In this document: piece after piece, positions 32,676-45,223 of the stretch
Numbering within the stretch: the first letter of the stretch is position 1
How the letters are laid out: every line of letters begins with the position of its first letter
Source of the DNA: Omphalotus guepiniiformis
Taxonomy: Eukaryota > Basidiomycota > Agaricomycetes > Agaricales > Omphalotaceae
Assembly: GCA_028554645.1 (NCBI GenBank)
Contig: JAQOOI010000078.1
Location: forward strand, 806,001-870,000
Reading direction: 5' to 3'
DNA length: 64,000 nucleotides
Made by a program: the position numbers and the translations under genes
Notes under the pieces: model-generated
Told to the model about the DNA's origin: nothing
Seen by the model: only the letters and a program-made list of their open reading frames with translations
Databases searched by the model: none

Positions 32676-35348
32676 ATGGCCAGCGCTAGCGCTAGCCTGG
32701 AATGCTTCTACACCCTCTTTATAATTGACACTCAAACTCAACGCCAATCGCTAGAACATGGAATACACCTTTTCGCCTCAGACTCTGCGTCCAAGACACT
32801 CGCATCCGACATCGTACGAGCCATATTGCAAGAATCGTCTTTGGGTCAATATGTCCGGGCGCTTGATATACCCAGTACCGAAGTGAAACTCTACTATCCA
32901 CCCCCGGATCTTATCCGGAAGGTGAATAAAGTTGGAGCCTCTCGGATGTTTGATGTTGAGGATGAAGTTCGAGGTGCTGGGTTGACTGCGTTAAATCTTG
33001 GGAAACCGATTTTGGAGTATCTTGGTGAAGCGCGCAAAGGACATAGAATTTTGTGGATTCTTATCAAGGTCAGAGATCTAGGGGGTGTGTGTTCTGGTAA
33101 GCAGCCTCTTCCACGTTTCCATTGAAGGTATAATTGTTGATCATGAACATCTCAAGGGTCTCCGACGTGGCCTTTCGCCTTGTTGAAAGAGTTCAATGAC
33201 GGTGGGGCGTTCACGGGGGAAGATGTCTATGCGAATGGAATATTTCCCGCCAACAATGGGCCTCTGCCCATGAACGTGTCGAGATTTATCAAGGAGATGA
33301 GTAGGAAAAGGAGGATAAGCACCGAGGTACGCCGCAGCGTCTTCGCTTTGCTCCCAAGCCCCTAAGGGGATACTGGTTGACCCTTTTACTAGACATTCGA
33401 CATGTTAAAAGCATCCGGGTCCTCTCCCCCCAATATGGAAGAGTTTCTAGAGAGGGATCCGGATGACACCCCATGCGATGGCGAATTTGGGCAGACTAAG
33501 GAATCAATGGACGTCGAGGGTTTTCAGTATCTAACTCTTTTTGATTGTGTTGGACTTGATGAAGTCGCGTATATAAATGGCGCACGAGAGTCTATCGTGG
33601 ATGGTGCTTTTTACCTTCCCCTCTACCGAATTATGCTCGCTCGATCCGTGGATCTTGATGATATACATAACAAGACTCACATGTAGGACTTTTGGCTAAA
33701 GCGGCTATTAAACATAAAACTGACCTTCCTTTTTTTTGGTTGCTTCGTCTTCGCAGAAAATTCTTCTCGCAGCCATGGCCGCATTCGTGTATCTTGCCAT
33801 GTCGAACACCAGAATGCAGTCCAGATGAATACATCAAGTACACGCCGTTATCAAGTAACTGTTTCTGGAGAGGCTACCAACCTCTTTGGCTTAGCCAAAC
33901 ATTTTCCGAGTCAGGACACGGTGACATGCATAGGCTCAAGTTGGAAGGAGCGTCGTTTGTGAAAATGTTCAAAGATTTGAAACCTTCAGGGGAGGAGACG
34001 TTTATCCTACCAGTGATTTATATCAACGATACTTTCAACGCGGAAGTTTTTTATATGTTTTTTTCAGAAGATGAAAACAAGGTATGGTTCTTTCGGAATC
34101 TTTCCGACTTCCTGGTGCGATACAGATACTGAAAGAATTGTATCGCCCTTCAGGTCTTATATCACCATCAAATTTTTCCACTCCGCTCTCCAGCAAATGC
34201 TTTGCAACTCGTGGTAATCCTATACAACTTGGGAGACAGGAAGGCCCTGTGGTCCAGGGAGGGACAAGACATCTTGAGGAGGCTGGCTGATTTCGAGTTC
34301 AAGGGTAGTTTGTCTGCTCGTGGCCCTATTGGGGGCGTAGGCGAGGAGGGAGGAGCAGGATATTATGGGGCCAGTAGGAAGCGCCCCAGGGAAAGCGGGT
34401 ATGGTTCAGGCGATGATAGCCTACTAGATCGTGAGGAACTCTTGGGTGAACCCCTTAGTAAACGCACTGCAGTATCTGGTCGGTGCAGACTAAAGCATTC
34501 TACCGACGTCGCCGGAAGGGGTTACACTCTCTACGAAGAGTTAACTTCAGTGTGTAATACTATCACCCCTCTCACTGCCGTGTCCTAACAGCCCTTTTCA
34601 ATAAAAAGGGAACGTCAATAGTGTATAGAGCACTGGGCAAAACAGGAACAAAATATGTCGTCAAAGTGATTGAGCAAGCATCGCAGGAAGCCGAATTGTT
34701 AAAGCTATGCAAGGATCGCGATGCTCCGAATATCCTTCACTTTGACGAACTGATCTCGGTCGGTACAACGACATATGTTGTTCTGCCATTCTTGTCAGTC
34801 TTTGGGAATTACATTGTTTCTGGGGCAGTGTCAGAACTTTCGACTCACCTCTTGGGCATGAGTTTCGATCTTGCGAGAGGTCTTGCTTTCCTTCACTCTG
34901 AACATGTAGCCCACCTCGATATTACTGTCTATAATTTGGTATTCGACCAGGACAAGCGGCTTTTTATCATTGATCTTGGTCTTGCAGAGCGTGTGGAGAG
35001 TGAGGAAGAGTTGATTACTGGTACACGGGGCACCGAGCAATGGATGGCGCCAGGTTAGTGTGTCCTTCATATTTTCATTGCCGTCTACTCAAAGTCCCTT
35101 TTTTTTTTTCAGAAATAAAGAAAAGAATACCTTATAATCCAATCCGTGCAGACCGATTCTCTTGTGGTGTGGTGTTTGGTGATATGGCTTTCTGGGCAAG
35201 GGGTAATGCGCCAGGGTTGGAGGAGTTTTCGCGAAGATTGATGGATGAGGAGCCTTCGAAGCGACCTGCTGTCCATGAATGGATCACCCAGAACGTTTCT
35301 ACCACTATTCCCAATGATGTTCTGCCAAAGCTCGCCCCTGCCCACTGA
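32676..35348 (+). CDS. Protein kinase-domain protein with large unknown N-terminal region
   Basis: Seven exons (32676-33096, 33157-33326, 33393-33682, 33757-34081, 34154-34553, 34592-35053, 35113-35348) total 768 codons in frame. The C-terminal third is a kinase fold: glycine-loop-like KKGTSIVYRALG, the VAIK-like Lys in KYVVKVI, a helix-C Glu in EAELLKLC, HLDITVYNL in place of HRDxKxxN, DLGLAE in place of DFG, and an APE-like MAPE before LADR-type sequence. The catalytic Asp, Asn and metal Asp are retained, so it may be active, but HRD and DFG are both varied and the catalytic-loop Lys is replaced. Residues 1-140 contain a compact domain that loosely recalls the ubiquitin-like header of Crinkler-type proteins; that is a weak impression. 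A nuclear-type basic stretch (SRKRPRESGYG) precedes the kinase. No signal peptide was seen. Confidence 0.8.
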
Positions 35349-35512
35349 GGCTGTCGGGTTTGTTACCATGCCCCCTCCCCCGGGTGCAGTCTTGAACGTT
35401 TGCGGACACTAGGACATCTCCCTTAGCAATTGATATCGAAGAGCGGGCATTGCTATAGTACAGGTTCATTTGAATCATAATATAATGAATAACTTCTTCG
35501 TGATTTTGTTCT

Positions 35513-38176
35513 TCATACAGTAGCTTTCGCACGAATCGCTTCAAACTCCCGCGTGAACTCATCCATAGAATTCAATGTCGAAAGCAAATGCTTCAACGAC
35601 AACTTCTCTCCTTTCCCAGCAGCCAACGATTGCGCTGTCCTCGCTGCATTCTTGATCTGTCTTCCGTTTACGTTCTTCTCTGCTAGAGTGCGGATCTGCT
35701 CCGGCGTGATGTCGCTCGAAGCGCCGACTCTCGCTATGAATGCGGACCATACTTGAACTTTGGATTCGAAAGAGAGTTCGTGGAAGTGAAGCGCGACGTG
35801 GATTCTAGATAGGAATGCTTCATCGAAGGCTTTGACTCGGTTGGTAGTGAGAAAGAGAATTCCGCGGTAATATTCGACATGTCTGAGGCTGAAAATCGTG
35901 CATGTATGCGTATCAACATTGAAATGTTTAGGTGAATAAGAGCGAAACTTACAATACTGTGACCATAGCATTGCGCTTGAGATCATGGAGGGAACGTTGT
36001 TCCAGGAAAACATCCGCCTGACGTAGTTTGTGCTTTAGCACCGCACCTTTGGGGAGAAAGATATAATTACAGCGTACCTCGTCAATCAGAACGATGGCCT
36101 TCCAAGCAGTGGCGACTTCGAAAACTTTCTCTAGTGCGAGATCCATTGCAGCAGCATCAGATCCCAAGTCCGAAGCACCAACAAGATATAACGGTCGTTT
36201 CATGTGTTCACTCGTAGCTTCAGCAGAGAACGTTTTGCCTATTGTCAAATGTTAATCGTGCATCTCATTCAAAGGCCACGCATCAAAACTCACCGACTCC
36301 GGGCGGTCCAAATAGATTGATGACAAGACCTTGTCCCTTTCCTTTGATGAAATCATCAAACTCGAGTCCTCGGTGGTGAGCCTCAACAAGAGACTGCAAT
36401 AGTTCCTTTCGACCCTCAGGGAGAACTAGATTCGAGAAAGCATCCACATCCCACTGTACATCCGAGATTTTGTCGATATTGAACTCCACTATAGTTAAGC
36501 ATGTAAGTATCCTTTCGAAAACACACAAAATGCAACGAATTTACACCACAATTTGTCAGTGAGACTGAATCCATAGACAGTGGTTGGAGTGAAGAGCAAA
36601 TCCTCGTCGCTGAGCTCGGGATTTTGAGCGAAGCCCTGTTCAGATCTCAGGTTTGAATAAACAAGATTGTCTATTACGCACAAGAGGTCAGTTCTTTCCT
36701 TGCTGAAGCTCCGAAATATGAAATGAGATACCATTATTTCTGTACCGTCCAGGGATAGGAGTTACAGGTATAGGTGTAGGGAGCGGACAAATGGAGACAT
36801 CTTGCGCTGTTTCCGATGCTGCTACTGGATACTGATAATTGGGGTTGAAGCGACGGAATGTAGCTGACAAAAGAGATCAAGATTCTGTGATGAATGCGAA
36901 AGGTATATTGGAAATACCTCTGTCAACCATGATTCTTCCTTTGACCTATAGTAACAGACGTCACAATATATTGCGATAATTGAGAGAAAGTGAAACGTAC
37001 AGTCTGCCTAATCAATCTGTTTTCACCTATAATTGCAGCAACACCATCGAACTCTTTATGATAAACACCAATTAAACCGACCCATTTCTTCCCTCGTAGC
37101 GTAATTGATTCCTTCAACAATCCGGGCTCAGGATGGTACTGGACTGGATAGGCAGCGAGGTCTCTAATCTTGATAGTCCCTTTGAAGGATTCGAGTATGA
37201 TCTTATTCCGAACTTTGCCTACTGCAACCGTCTGAGTCTCGACCATGTCGACAAGGTCAACGCTCTCGCAGTTCAACCAATGAGTATTAGCAAGACGGGT
37301 CCACGAGACAAGCTTGAAGAGACGGGGAAGACCAGTCACCGCACAATGCGCTACCATTATGGAACGTGGAACCAATATCGCATAGAGCATATCATTCGAA
37401 ATTTCGCCGTGAGCTTTGAAATTCTTGACCTTTGCAATGGTATTGGCATAGTCGGTGTTAAGCCACGAGAGGAGAACATTGACTGATTGCAGGACATAAT
37501 GTTCTACATCGGAACGCTTCTGCTTGGCTACGAGAGCGTCTCGGTAGTCAGTGAACTCCTGTAGGAACGTCAGGAAAATCTCGGTGTCGAGTTCTAATGT
37601 GATATGTAAGTGGAACTAGAGCAACCTGCACAGCGAACGAGATACACACCAAGCGGATCGGTGTTCCAGGAAACACCGGGCCAAGACTGAATGACATCCT
37701 TGCATGCTTTGAGAATGTATTCGCTCTTGATCACAACCTTGAGCACCGGCTCAACGATCTGGTCGTTGCGGTGATCTGAAGCTCGCCTCTGCATGTCACG
37801 GACGACCCTATCAGCGTGATATAAGCGGAGTGATCATTCGCTCAGGAGATAGCATAGCAAAGAACGTACACAAAGAGAAAATCCTTCCATGGGTCGTTAT
37901 CTCCTCGTTTGAGTATAGGAAGCGATTCAACCGTGACCTTTGCATTGGTGTCCTTCAGAGGACGAATATCAGCATACTTCTTGGCTCACGTACATCTATT
38001 CTTACCCTATACTTCCAGCTCTTAGACCATCGACTGTAATAATGATCGACTCGCTTGATTTTCAAAGAGGGAGGAGGGCCGTCATCACGAACAACAGTAG
38101 ACGTCTTGGATTCTGCGTCATCAGCAAAAGAGTCTTCTTTGGAGGGCTTGACCATGGAAGAAAATTTGCGATGCAT
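35513..38176 (-). CDS. AAA+ ATPase (fungal DUF7025-type N-terminus)
   Basis: A multi-exon gene starting MHRKFSSMVKPSKEDSF and ending FEAIRAKATV. The N-terminal half includes WSKSWKYR, DVIQSWPGVSWNTDP and YVLQSVNVLLSWLNTDY, as in the large fungal group of AAA proteins with a DUF7025-type region. The ATPase core carries Walker A GPPGVGKTFSAEA (split by an intron near 36240-36290), Walker B AIVLIDEADVFLEQR (split near 36010-36080), sensor-type LFLTTNRVKAFDEAFLSRIH and the C-terminal helical lid RQIKNAARTAQSLAA. All ATPase residues are present, so it should remodel or unfold proteins; the client and compartment are unknown. It converges with the kinase gene, leaving 164 bases between the stops. 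Exon borders were not all fixed. Confidence 0.88.
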
Positions 38177-38990
38177 GGCTAGCTCAGAGTGGAGGGGAAG
38201 AGGAAGAATGAGCTCAAGCAATTAGCCACCCGTACCTGGGAAATGAAATTACGACACCCCAGTGACGTGGCCATAAATGCGCACCCTCATTAGAAGCCTC
38301 GGATGGTTATCATATCAACGCTCGTGTAGAATCAATAATCATACATACGCCAGCAACCAGTGCAACTGCACCGTCATTACAATGAAGGGTAAAAACAACA
38401 AAATGTCTGTCACTGAAGGGACGTGTCAAGAATCTTGAGTTATTTCATGATGACGACCAAAACTAACAAATGGTTTAGTACTGTCCTACATGTACAGTTG
38501 TATTAGTCAGTGCTCAAGCGCTTGATATTCACGTGCTCATGATATGTAATGGGCGTCTGTCCGAACTAAAGTCTAGAATGTGTATATGTATACGCAACGT
38601 GCTAAGCGGGGAAGTCCAACATACTCTAGTTCAAGAGACACTCTATGTAATCCTACAAGCCAGGCCCGAAAATTGGCCATCCATAAGTTTCGCTAACAAT
38701 TCACTGTATAACCTGAAGTTCAGGCTTTCCCTTTATCATGACTCTAAATTTCCGAGCCATTAAGAAAGCAGCAAAACTCGTAGCTGGCTAAACACACTCA
38801 CAATCGGGCAGTGAGCTGTTCATGACAGTCATAATCAACTTCAAAATATCGGTTTGTTACCCAGAAAGGATCTGTTTCAAGAAGAATAAGCGAATGCCGG
38901 AGAACAGACACTACGAAGAATACGTACATATGTAGTCGCATCCTATTTGTATCTGAACATCCGAAGACCAGTTATACCTCAGTAGATAGT

Positions 38991-40139
38991 TTACTCTGAG
39001 CAGATAGCATACGAACGTACCTTCGACCCGTGTGGTATCTTTGACTCCCGTAAATCGACAATAATGGTGTGTCCATCCGGAACTTGGTTCGAGAGTATTT
39101 TCATTTCTGGGGTCCTATGTTTGGATACGCCGTTATGTGAAACGATGAGGGCTTGAAGACGAGACCAGGTCGGAGCTTTCATCTCGAATCTAATGGAGGC
39201 CACTTTTTGTATTACCTGGAGAGACGAAACACTTGGCATGAGTATAGGAGGGAAGTTAGGACTAGAGGCGAACCTGAGTCATGTCGAAAATCGCAAACAC
39301 AAAGACTGGTGAAGGATGAGTTTAAAATAATTTCTCAAAGCTTAGGCTTATATAGACACATACTGCTACAATCGAACCTTGTCCGACTCAACTGTGCGTG
39401 TTATCAAGTTCACTCGCCACTAATTCGTGAATGCCAAGACGCAGAGCGGTGAAGCTTCTGAATGAATGACGTTCGTATTGTACCGGCTTGGGAAACCAAC
39501 GTGGCATGGAGTCGTTGAAGTTGTCCTATGTAGTCGTCCACAAGGCGCATGCCCAACCTCGTCAGTCATGCGTATGCAGATCGACATACTTAATCGAGTT
39601 CCCTTTGAAATACGCACGACACGGTCAAAGGCAGGCATGAAGGAGGACTCCCAAGGACTCAATAATCCGGAGCATTGTCGGACCATTTTCAAGGAACATG
39701 AAATCCTGCACGGCGAGTGGGAACAGAGCGGTAGAGGTGAAGGAGGAAGTGAGAGACGAAACTATCGTGCCAATGGATCCGCGAGCCAAGCCCAAGCCAG
39801 CGCCATGCCTTAACAACATGTTTCAAACACAGTCGCAGCACACTGCAGGTGCTACCATTGGATTTCACCGAGAGACCAGGCACCGAGAGACCAGGCTGAA
39901 GCTGCAGCCCTGTTCAGCAACGAAGTGACGACAAGTGAGCTATTACGACTCGACTGACGACTATCCACCAAGATCCAGAGGCCTTCTGCATTGCGGACGC
40001 TGAATCGCTCTTCGGATGTGCTGCGAAATGTGCACGACACTACTTCAAGCTTGGAAATATCTTTCCCCGGGTGCCAATCTCCCAGGTAAAACCCAGCTGG
40101 CCGTTGAAACTTATTGGCTGCACCACAGAAAGCGCTCAT
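38991..40139 (-). other. Possible unrecognised or decayed gene (beta-rich frames)
   Basis: Minus-strand frames read MSAFCGAANKFQRPAGFYLG (from 40139) and KVASIRFEMKAPTWSRLQAL through DGHTIIVDLRESKIPHGSKV (39239-38991). Their hydrophobic/polar alternation looks like real protein, and FMFLENGPTMLRIIESLGVL occurs between them at about 39640-39700. I could not join them with confident splice sites and do not recognise a family. It may be a multi-exon gene or a remnant. Confidence 0.25.
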
Positions 40140-40353
40140 CTATCAGTGGAGCGCACGGCTACATGAAACGTGGAGCATAGGCCGTCAGTATATTCAGTAC
40201 CTCTCCAAATCACAACCATCCAACGTACATAAAGCCCTTATCATTGAGCACTACCATGTTCACAATCGTCTCATTCCACCACCGAACGCGAAAAACTCTG
40301 TACATTTCCGTTGATTCAGTATTCTCCAAATTACTCAAGGAGCCACCTCACAG

Positions 40354-40555
40354 ATGCGTTTGATCCTCCTCACCACTACTCTCTTCAGCGTTTTGAATTT
40401 GGCTGCGGCAGACAACTGCTATTGCTTCCCTCTAGCTCAAGGAGGAGTGGGTGGATCGCAATGCAGCACATGGAACTCCAATTAGCCAGATATTTCTGGG
40501 TACTGTCCTGACGGACCGTCTCCTGGGTACGCGGTGTGCTGCGACGATTGCCGTG
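40354..40555 (+). pseudogene. Small cysteine-rich secreted protein, interrupted by in-frame TAG
   Basis: From ATG 40354 the frame encodes a clear signal peptide (MRLILLTTTLFSVLNLAAA) and a cysteine-rich start (DNCYCFPLAQGGVGG). A TAG at 40483-40485 stops it, but the same frame continues with SGYCPDGPSPGYAVCCDDC up to a canonical donor (GTGAGT) at 40552. The residues on both sides have the same style (Cys, Gly, Pro), so they appear to have been one protein of the small-secreted-protein type. A 39-nt GT-AG stretch (40447-40485) could remove the stop in frame, but that is shorter than the other introns here. A 3' exon downstream near 40660 is likely but not fixed. It could equally be a functional truncated peptide. 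Confidence 0.5.
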
Positions 40556-40675
40556 AGTCATTTCTTCGTACGACAGCGTGCCTCGTGTTAATGGGTTGTG
40601 TAAACCGGTTTGGTTGTCCGTGAGCATCAGTGCCGTGAGTAAGAAGCAGATTTTTTTGGCCTAGGTACATGGCAC

Positions 40676-40880
40676 CTCATGGATCTCGCCGATGGTGGCA
40701 GTAACGGTATTAAGACCACACTTTTCGAGTGTCAGTAGCACTTTTGAAGTCTCAGAACTCAGAAAGACGCACTTGAGTGTCCAGAGCCAGAAGCTTGAAG
40801 TGAGGAGACGCCCCATACAGCCTGCCAGACTCCGCGATCTCACAATATCCATTACTTCGCCGGAGAGTAAGCATAGCATG
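40676..40880. repeat. Left edge of tandem segmental duplication, copy 1
   Basis: This stretch and 51470-51690 share scattered identity, including an identical 18-mer starting AGACGCCCCATACAGC at 40805 and 51615. Both lie 3' of an RBR gene, so the duplicated unit includes downstream flank. Confidence 0.65.
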
Positions 40881-41283
40881 TAGTTGGGAGATGAAAAACG
40901 AAGTCAAGGCGATGATAAGACGTTCAAACAAAGGTAAACTAGATGTCAACAGAAACAAAGCCGGCATTCTCCTTTTACTGTGCTTGTCAGCTTTAACAGT
41001 CAGGGCAATTTCGAAAATCGCAAAACGTTTTTTTATACTGCAACTATCCATGGGACAATCATATCTACGACCCACTACAGGTCGATTGCGCGCGCATAAG
41101 ACACGATAGCTGGACTCAGAGCAAAACTCTTATGTGTCCTCTCCAACACTGCTGTTCGACGGCGGCACTGCCCAAACACCTGAAACATTGCAAAGAAGAA
41201 TGTTCATTGCGGAGCATCGGAACTCTCACATACATCAAGTGAAGGTAGTGCAGACTATCATTACATGCTACTACAAATATGTC

Positions 41284-44200
41284 TCACATAACAGTACAAC
41301 CCCATCCACCTTCATCTTGCCTAGCGCGTGGTTCCCGCACTATTAGTGGTTCCCTATACACCGCCAGGTGTCGCTGTGCAACCCATGGTTGTTGTGCTTG
41401 TATCCTTTCGCCAGCCCTCCTTAGTTGTTCACCAGCTTGGGTAACAGCCTCTTCTCGACGCCTGGCAGCTTGAATTGCCTCAAGTTCCCGTCGGCGGCGT
41501 GCTCGTTCGAGATAATCAAAATCGTCATCTTGCTGATTCATAAACTCAGCATTTCTGATACGTGCAGCCTCCCTCTGCGCTTGGGTAACAGCCTCTTGTC
41601 GACGCCTGACAGCTTGAAGTGTCTCAAATTCCCGTAGACGGCGTGCTTGTTCGATATAATCAAAATCGTCATCTCGCTGATTCACGAACTCAAGCTGCTG
41701 CACTACCCTCGGGCGATTAAGCTCAAACTGCTGCGCTACCCTCGGGCGATTATCGTCTGCGTAGATCCCTCCATAGGCCGTTCCCATATGATCATAGATA
41801 GTCCCGGCCTGGAATATTCCCAAACACACCCAGCACACATGAGCACCGCATTTGCACGTCATATGATTGCATCCCTCGGTCTTTTCTATCCAGACATTGC
41901 ATGAAGGGCATTTCTTCACCCCTGCTGTTCGCGCCCACTCTTCGTTCAGACGTTCCTGCTCTGCAGGATCACTTTGAATTCTCCTCTCTTCGCAAGTCAT
42001 CCCATCATGACCTTCTTGACATCTGGAGCAGATCGTAATCAGACAGGATGGGCAACTGAGCTGAAGAGCGGCGGTGTCGTCCGCGGTGCGGCGATAGATT
42101 TGCACGCAATCAGGTGTCGGACAGTACTTGTAACTTTGCGGATTCTTCTCGATGTGACTCACAAAGGCGGTTTCAAGGAGAGCGTTGAACTGCTGTGGTG
42201 TGAGGAATCGCTGAATTATGGGTAAAGCAATGGGTTTCAAGCACGTTGCCTCATTCCCCATGCAGACGAGTGGGAAGGTCTTGATGTCAGCGGTGAAGAA
42301 GTGACGGATACAAGCGGTGCAGTATTCATGTCCGCATCCGAGTTGTACTGGGGTGGAGACTTCGTCTAAGCAGATAGGGCACGTGGAGTTTTCGTGGTTG
42401 GGTGCGGGATTAGTAACAGCGAGTTCGTCTAGAGATTCGTCTATGAGACGGCTGAGAGCGTGACGAGCCTCTTCCCCGCCTCTAATAGTGATACGGCAGG
42501 GAGAGGTTGCGATGTCGAGTGTAACACTATCTTCTCCAAAGGTCTCTTTGAGCGAAGCGATTCCACGCTGGGCGAAAAACCTAATTGACTGTCTCTTCAG
42601 TGGAACAGTGTACTCGAGTCCAGAAAGCCTTTCTATCTCCTTCATAATCATCTCTCGAGCCTTTGCAATGGCGGAAGGCTCTCCGTATACTTTGACGATC
42701 TTCATTCTCCAGTCCTGCGCCACATGAGCCCCCACAGTAGGGAATATAGACTCGAGAAACCTCTGTCCAGCTGCATTCCCAAACGAACGATGCCATAAAT
42801 CGAGCTTGTCGCCCGCAGCCAACCGCTCGACGCGCACTTTGAGCAAACCAACTGCTTGGCTGTCGTCTCCCCCCACGCGAACAAGAGTCGGGGTATAATC
42901 GTTGTGTTGGGTGATGAGAACATAGCTTCCTTTTCGGCCCGCAGTATCTGAGACAAAAGCGTCCCATTGTTTCTTCTGTGCTTTATACTGTCGAGGGGAA
43001 ACATTGATTTGGTACTGGACAGGATCGGGAAGCCATAGTCTGAAGGTAGCATTCCCTATATATGGATACTTTTTCTGATGAATTCGATCATGGATAACCT
43101 TGGCTTTGTCCCAAGTATCGAACCGAGCACGTAAAGTATAGTTTCTTCCAAAATAGTCGAGCGTTGGCCCTTCGAGCCTCACGTTCGATCCAAGAGAATT
43201 TCCATTGATGAGGCCCTTGACATGAGTTTTCGCAGCTTCCTCGTCGTATCCAATTGCATTGGGCAGTCTTCGCACATCCGGAGCTTGAAAGGCTTCTATC
43301 ACAGCCTGGTCTGAAGTCTGCGGTGTGAAACCACTAATCAAGAGTGAGCAGGGGTCAAGTGTCCCTTGACGCGTCCGATTCCGCTCAACTCTGATTCTCC
43401 GACCATTGATCACCTTCCCATTCACCTCCCGCATCTTCTCATCGGCACGTTCAGCATATGCATAGCTCGCTACGAAGCGCACGCTAGGAGCTCTCCATTG
43501 AACTGTCAGAACAGCACCGTCTCGCGTAGAATACATTCCGCCAATAGTCTCACTGTCGCTGACAGTGAACTCGAGGGAACTACCACGGAAATCAGTCCCA
43601 TTAAGCTCAAGAGCAACCGTCTTCTCAGCTTCCCCATCAACAATGAAACTCGCCTCCTGTCGCTGTTTCACCTTGTTCATATTCACAAGATAGAATTTCT
43701 CCTCCTCGACACCCTGCGCTCGGAACCATTCGCAGACTTCACTGCATTTCGCATCAAGTGGGAGGTTTTTCACTTGCACGCGACAGGACTCGAACCCAGT
43801 AACGATGCGATCAATAGCCGCACCAGCGCTGAACGTGACGATGGTGCTACCAAGCTCGACTTGTCGAATAGTGAACCCCTCTTCCCTTCGAACACGCTCA
43901 GCTCGACGAGCTTCTTGTTGAATGCGAAGGTGCTCTGCGCGTTCTTCCTCCGCTTTCCTTCTCTGTGCTTCCCTCTCAGCACGCTCAGCTTCCCGTTCGA
44001 TACGTAGTTGTTCAGCCTCAGCTGCTTTCCGTTGCCTCTCCATCTCCTCTTGTCGAGCAAGTTCTGCAGCACGTTCCTCAGTAACTTTACGTTGTCTCTC
44101 TTGCTCTGCTTCCTGCGCAGCCCGTTGAGCTCCATCATTTCCCCTGGTGCCTTGCTGATTAGCAATACCCATAACGTGATTCACATCCTGTGCACCCTTC

Positions 44201-45048
44201 GATCCACGCTGGTGAGCTCTTTGTCGTTGGGTTCTCCGAGTATCCGGACGTTGACCTCGAGCCCCAGTCCCTACAGACTGCTGTATGTCGTGTGTATCGC
44301 CAATCTCGCGTGCCACGAAGACAGGTGAGGATACACGCTGCTGCTGCACCTTGACCGATTGAAGCGTGTAAGATCGTATATTAGCGCCAGAAGCCAGGCG
44401 CAGAAAGCGTAGTGGACCTCACCTCTGCATCGTGTTTGAATTTACAGAAATCCCCTCTACGACATGTCCCGGCTCTCCATGCGAAACATACTAAGTTGTC
44501 TGGTTTTTGATTCTGTTGGCGTGTAGATTTTTGGCGTGTAGATTTTTGTCGTGTAGGTCGTGTTGTGTTCACCGTGATGGACGGTGATGAAACGTGCACG
44601 TGCTTCTCCGGTGGTGGTGCTGATATCGATGAGGAGGCGTTCTAATGGGAAAATTTGCTTCAGTGGCTTTTCTTGATAAACGTGTATACTAAACTCACCT
44701 CGGGAGGCTCTTCATTCGTGGAGTTGCCGAAAACAATCCCAGCAGCCGCTTTCGCACTGTGCCTTTGTCCCGATGTCGATAGAGAGTTGTCCTAACGGGT
44801 CAGCGATAAGTAGCAGAATTACTTCAGTAGTCTTCTTGACGAATGATGAATGTGTAAATCACCATCAAACGCCCCTCATTCAAAGCCGGGTGGGCGCAAG
44901 TAAGACGCTCGACAGCAGGCGTGGAGCTCACATCGTGTCTTCTTTTGCAGCTTGCTCCGAATTTACAGTTTCCTTTGAGAAAGAATTTGCACGGGGCAGA
45001 GGATTCTTTCAAGCTGCCAGTGCCAGTGGGATTACTTTGAATGGGCAT
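41284..45048 (-). CDS. CCCH / RRM-like / KH-like / RBR E3 ubiquitin ligase, copy 1
   Basis: Short 5' exons feed one long exon (41284 to about 44349). Exon 1 starts at 45048 (MPIQSNPTGTG) and encodes a CX7CX5CX3H finger (CKFFLKGNCKFGASCKRRH); a second one, CFAWRAGTCRRGDFCKFKH, is at about 44420-44500. A charged Glu/Arg-rich coiled coil follows, then RRM-like stretches (CRVQVKNLPLDAK; VINGRRIRVERNR), a KH-like region (about 42430-42720), and RING1 (CPICLDEVSTPVQLGCGHEY), IBR (YCPTPDC...CSRCQEGHDG) and RING2 (KKCPSCNVWIEKTEGCNHM, with the catalytic Cys in GCNHM). The protein ends GWGCTVM, a CaaX-type box. It should transfer ubiquitin through a RING2 thioester, with RNA or nucleic-acid binding through the fingers and RRM/KH-like parts. 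The copia element is inserted 175 bases upstream of its start. Confidence 0.9.
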
Positions 45049-45223
45049 TGTCGTTGTAGGGTTTGACTATAAGACAAGAAGAAAGGATGAAGCTACACGT
45101 TGTGATTGAGCAAGGTTTACTGAGACGTATAAGCTTTGCGAAGCCCACCCTGAAGTCGTATTGAACGTGATCAGCAATGTGTGGATGCAAATTCTGGGTT
45201 AGAACTTACGGTTCAAGTGCACG
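45049..45223. other. 5' flank of RBR copy 1 up to copia insertion
   Basis: The promoter-proximal 175 bases of copy 1. It is homologous in part to the region upstream of copy 2 (shared AACAAGGTTTA/AGCAAGGTTTA and CTTACGG-containing strings near 56100-56210). The rest of the upstream region lies beyond the retrotransposon at 50959. Confidence 0.55.

Larger units (their letters stand above)
38177..41283. other. Gene-poor region upstream of AAA gene and 3' of RBR copy 1
   Basis: About 3.1 kb. It holds a broken small secreted-protein-like frame (40354-40555), two beta-rich minus-strand frames that may be pieces of one gene (39852-40139 and 38991-39239), and from about 40670 a segment that recurs beside RBR copy 2. 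Nothing else was supported. Confidence 0.5.

Noticed and set aside
44008..44328. Plus-strand Ser/Leu-rich frames opposite the RBR coiled coil
   Set aside because: They are antisense shadows of the Glu/Arg-rich coiled coil of RBR copy 1; equivalent shadows occur opposite copy 2.
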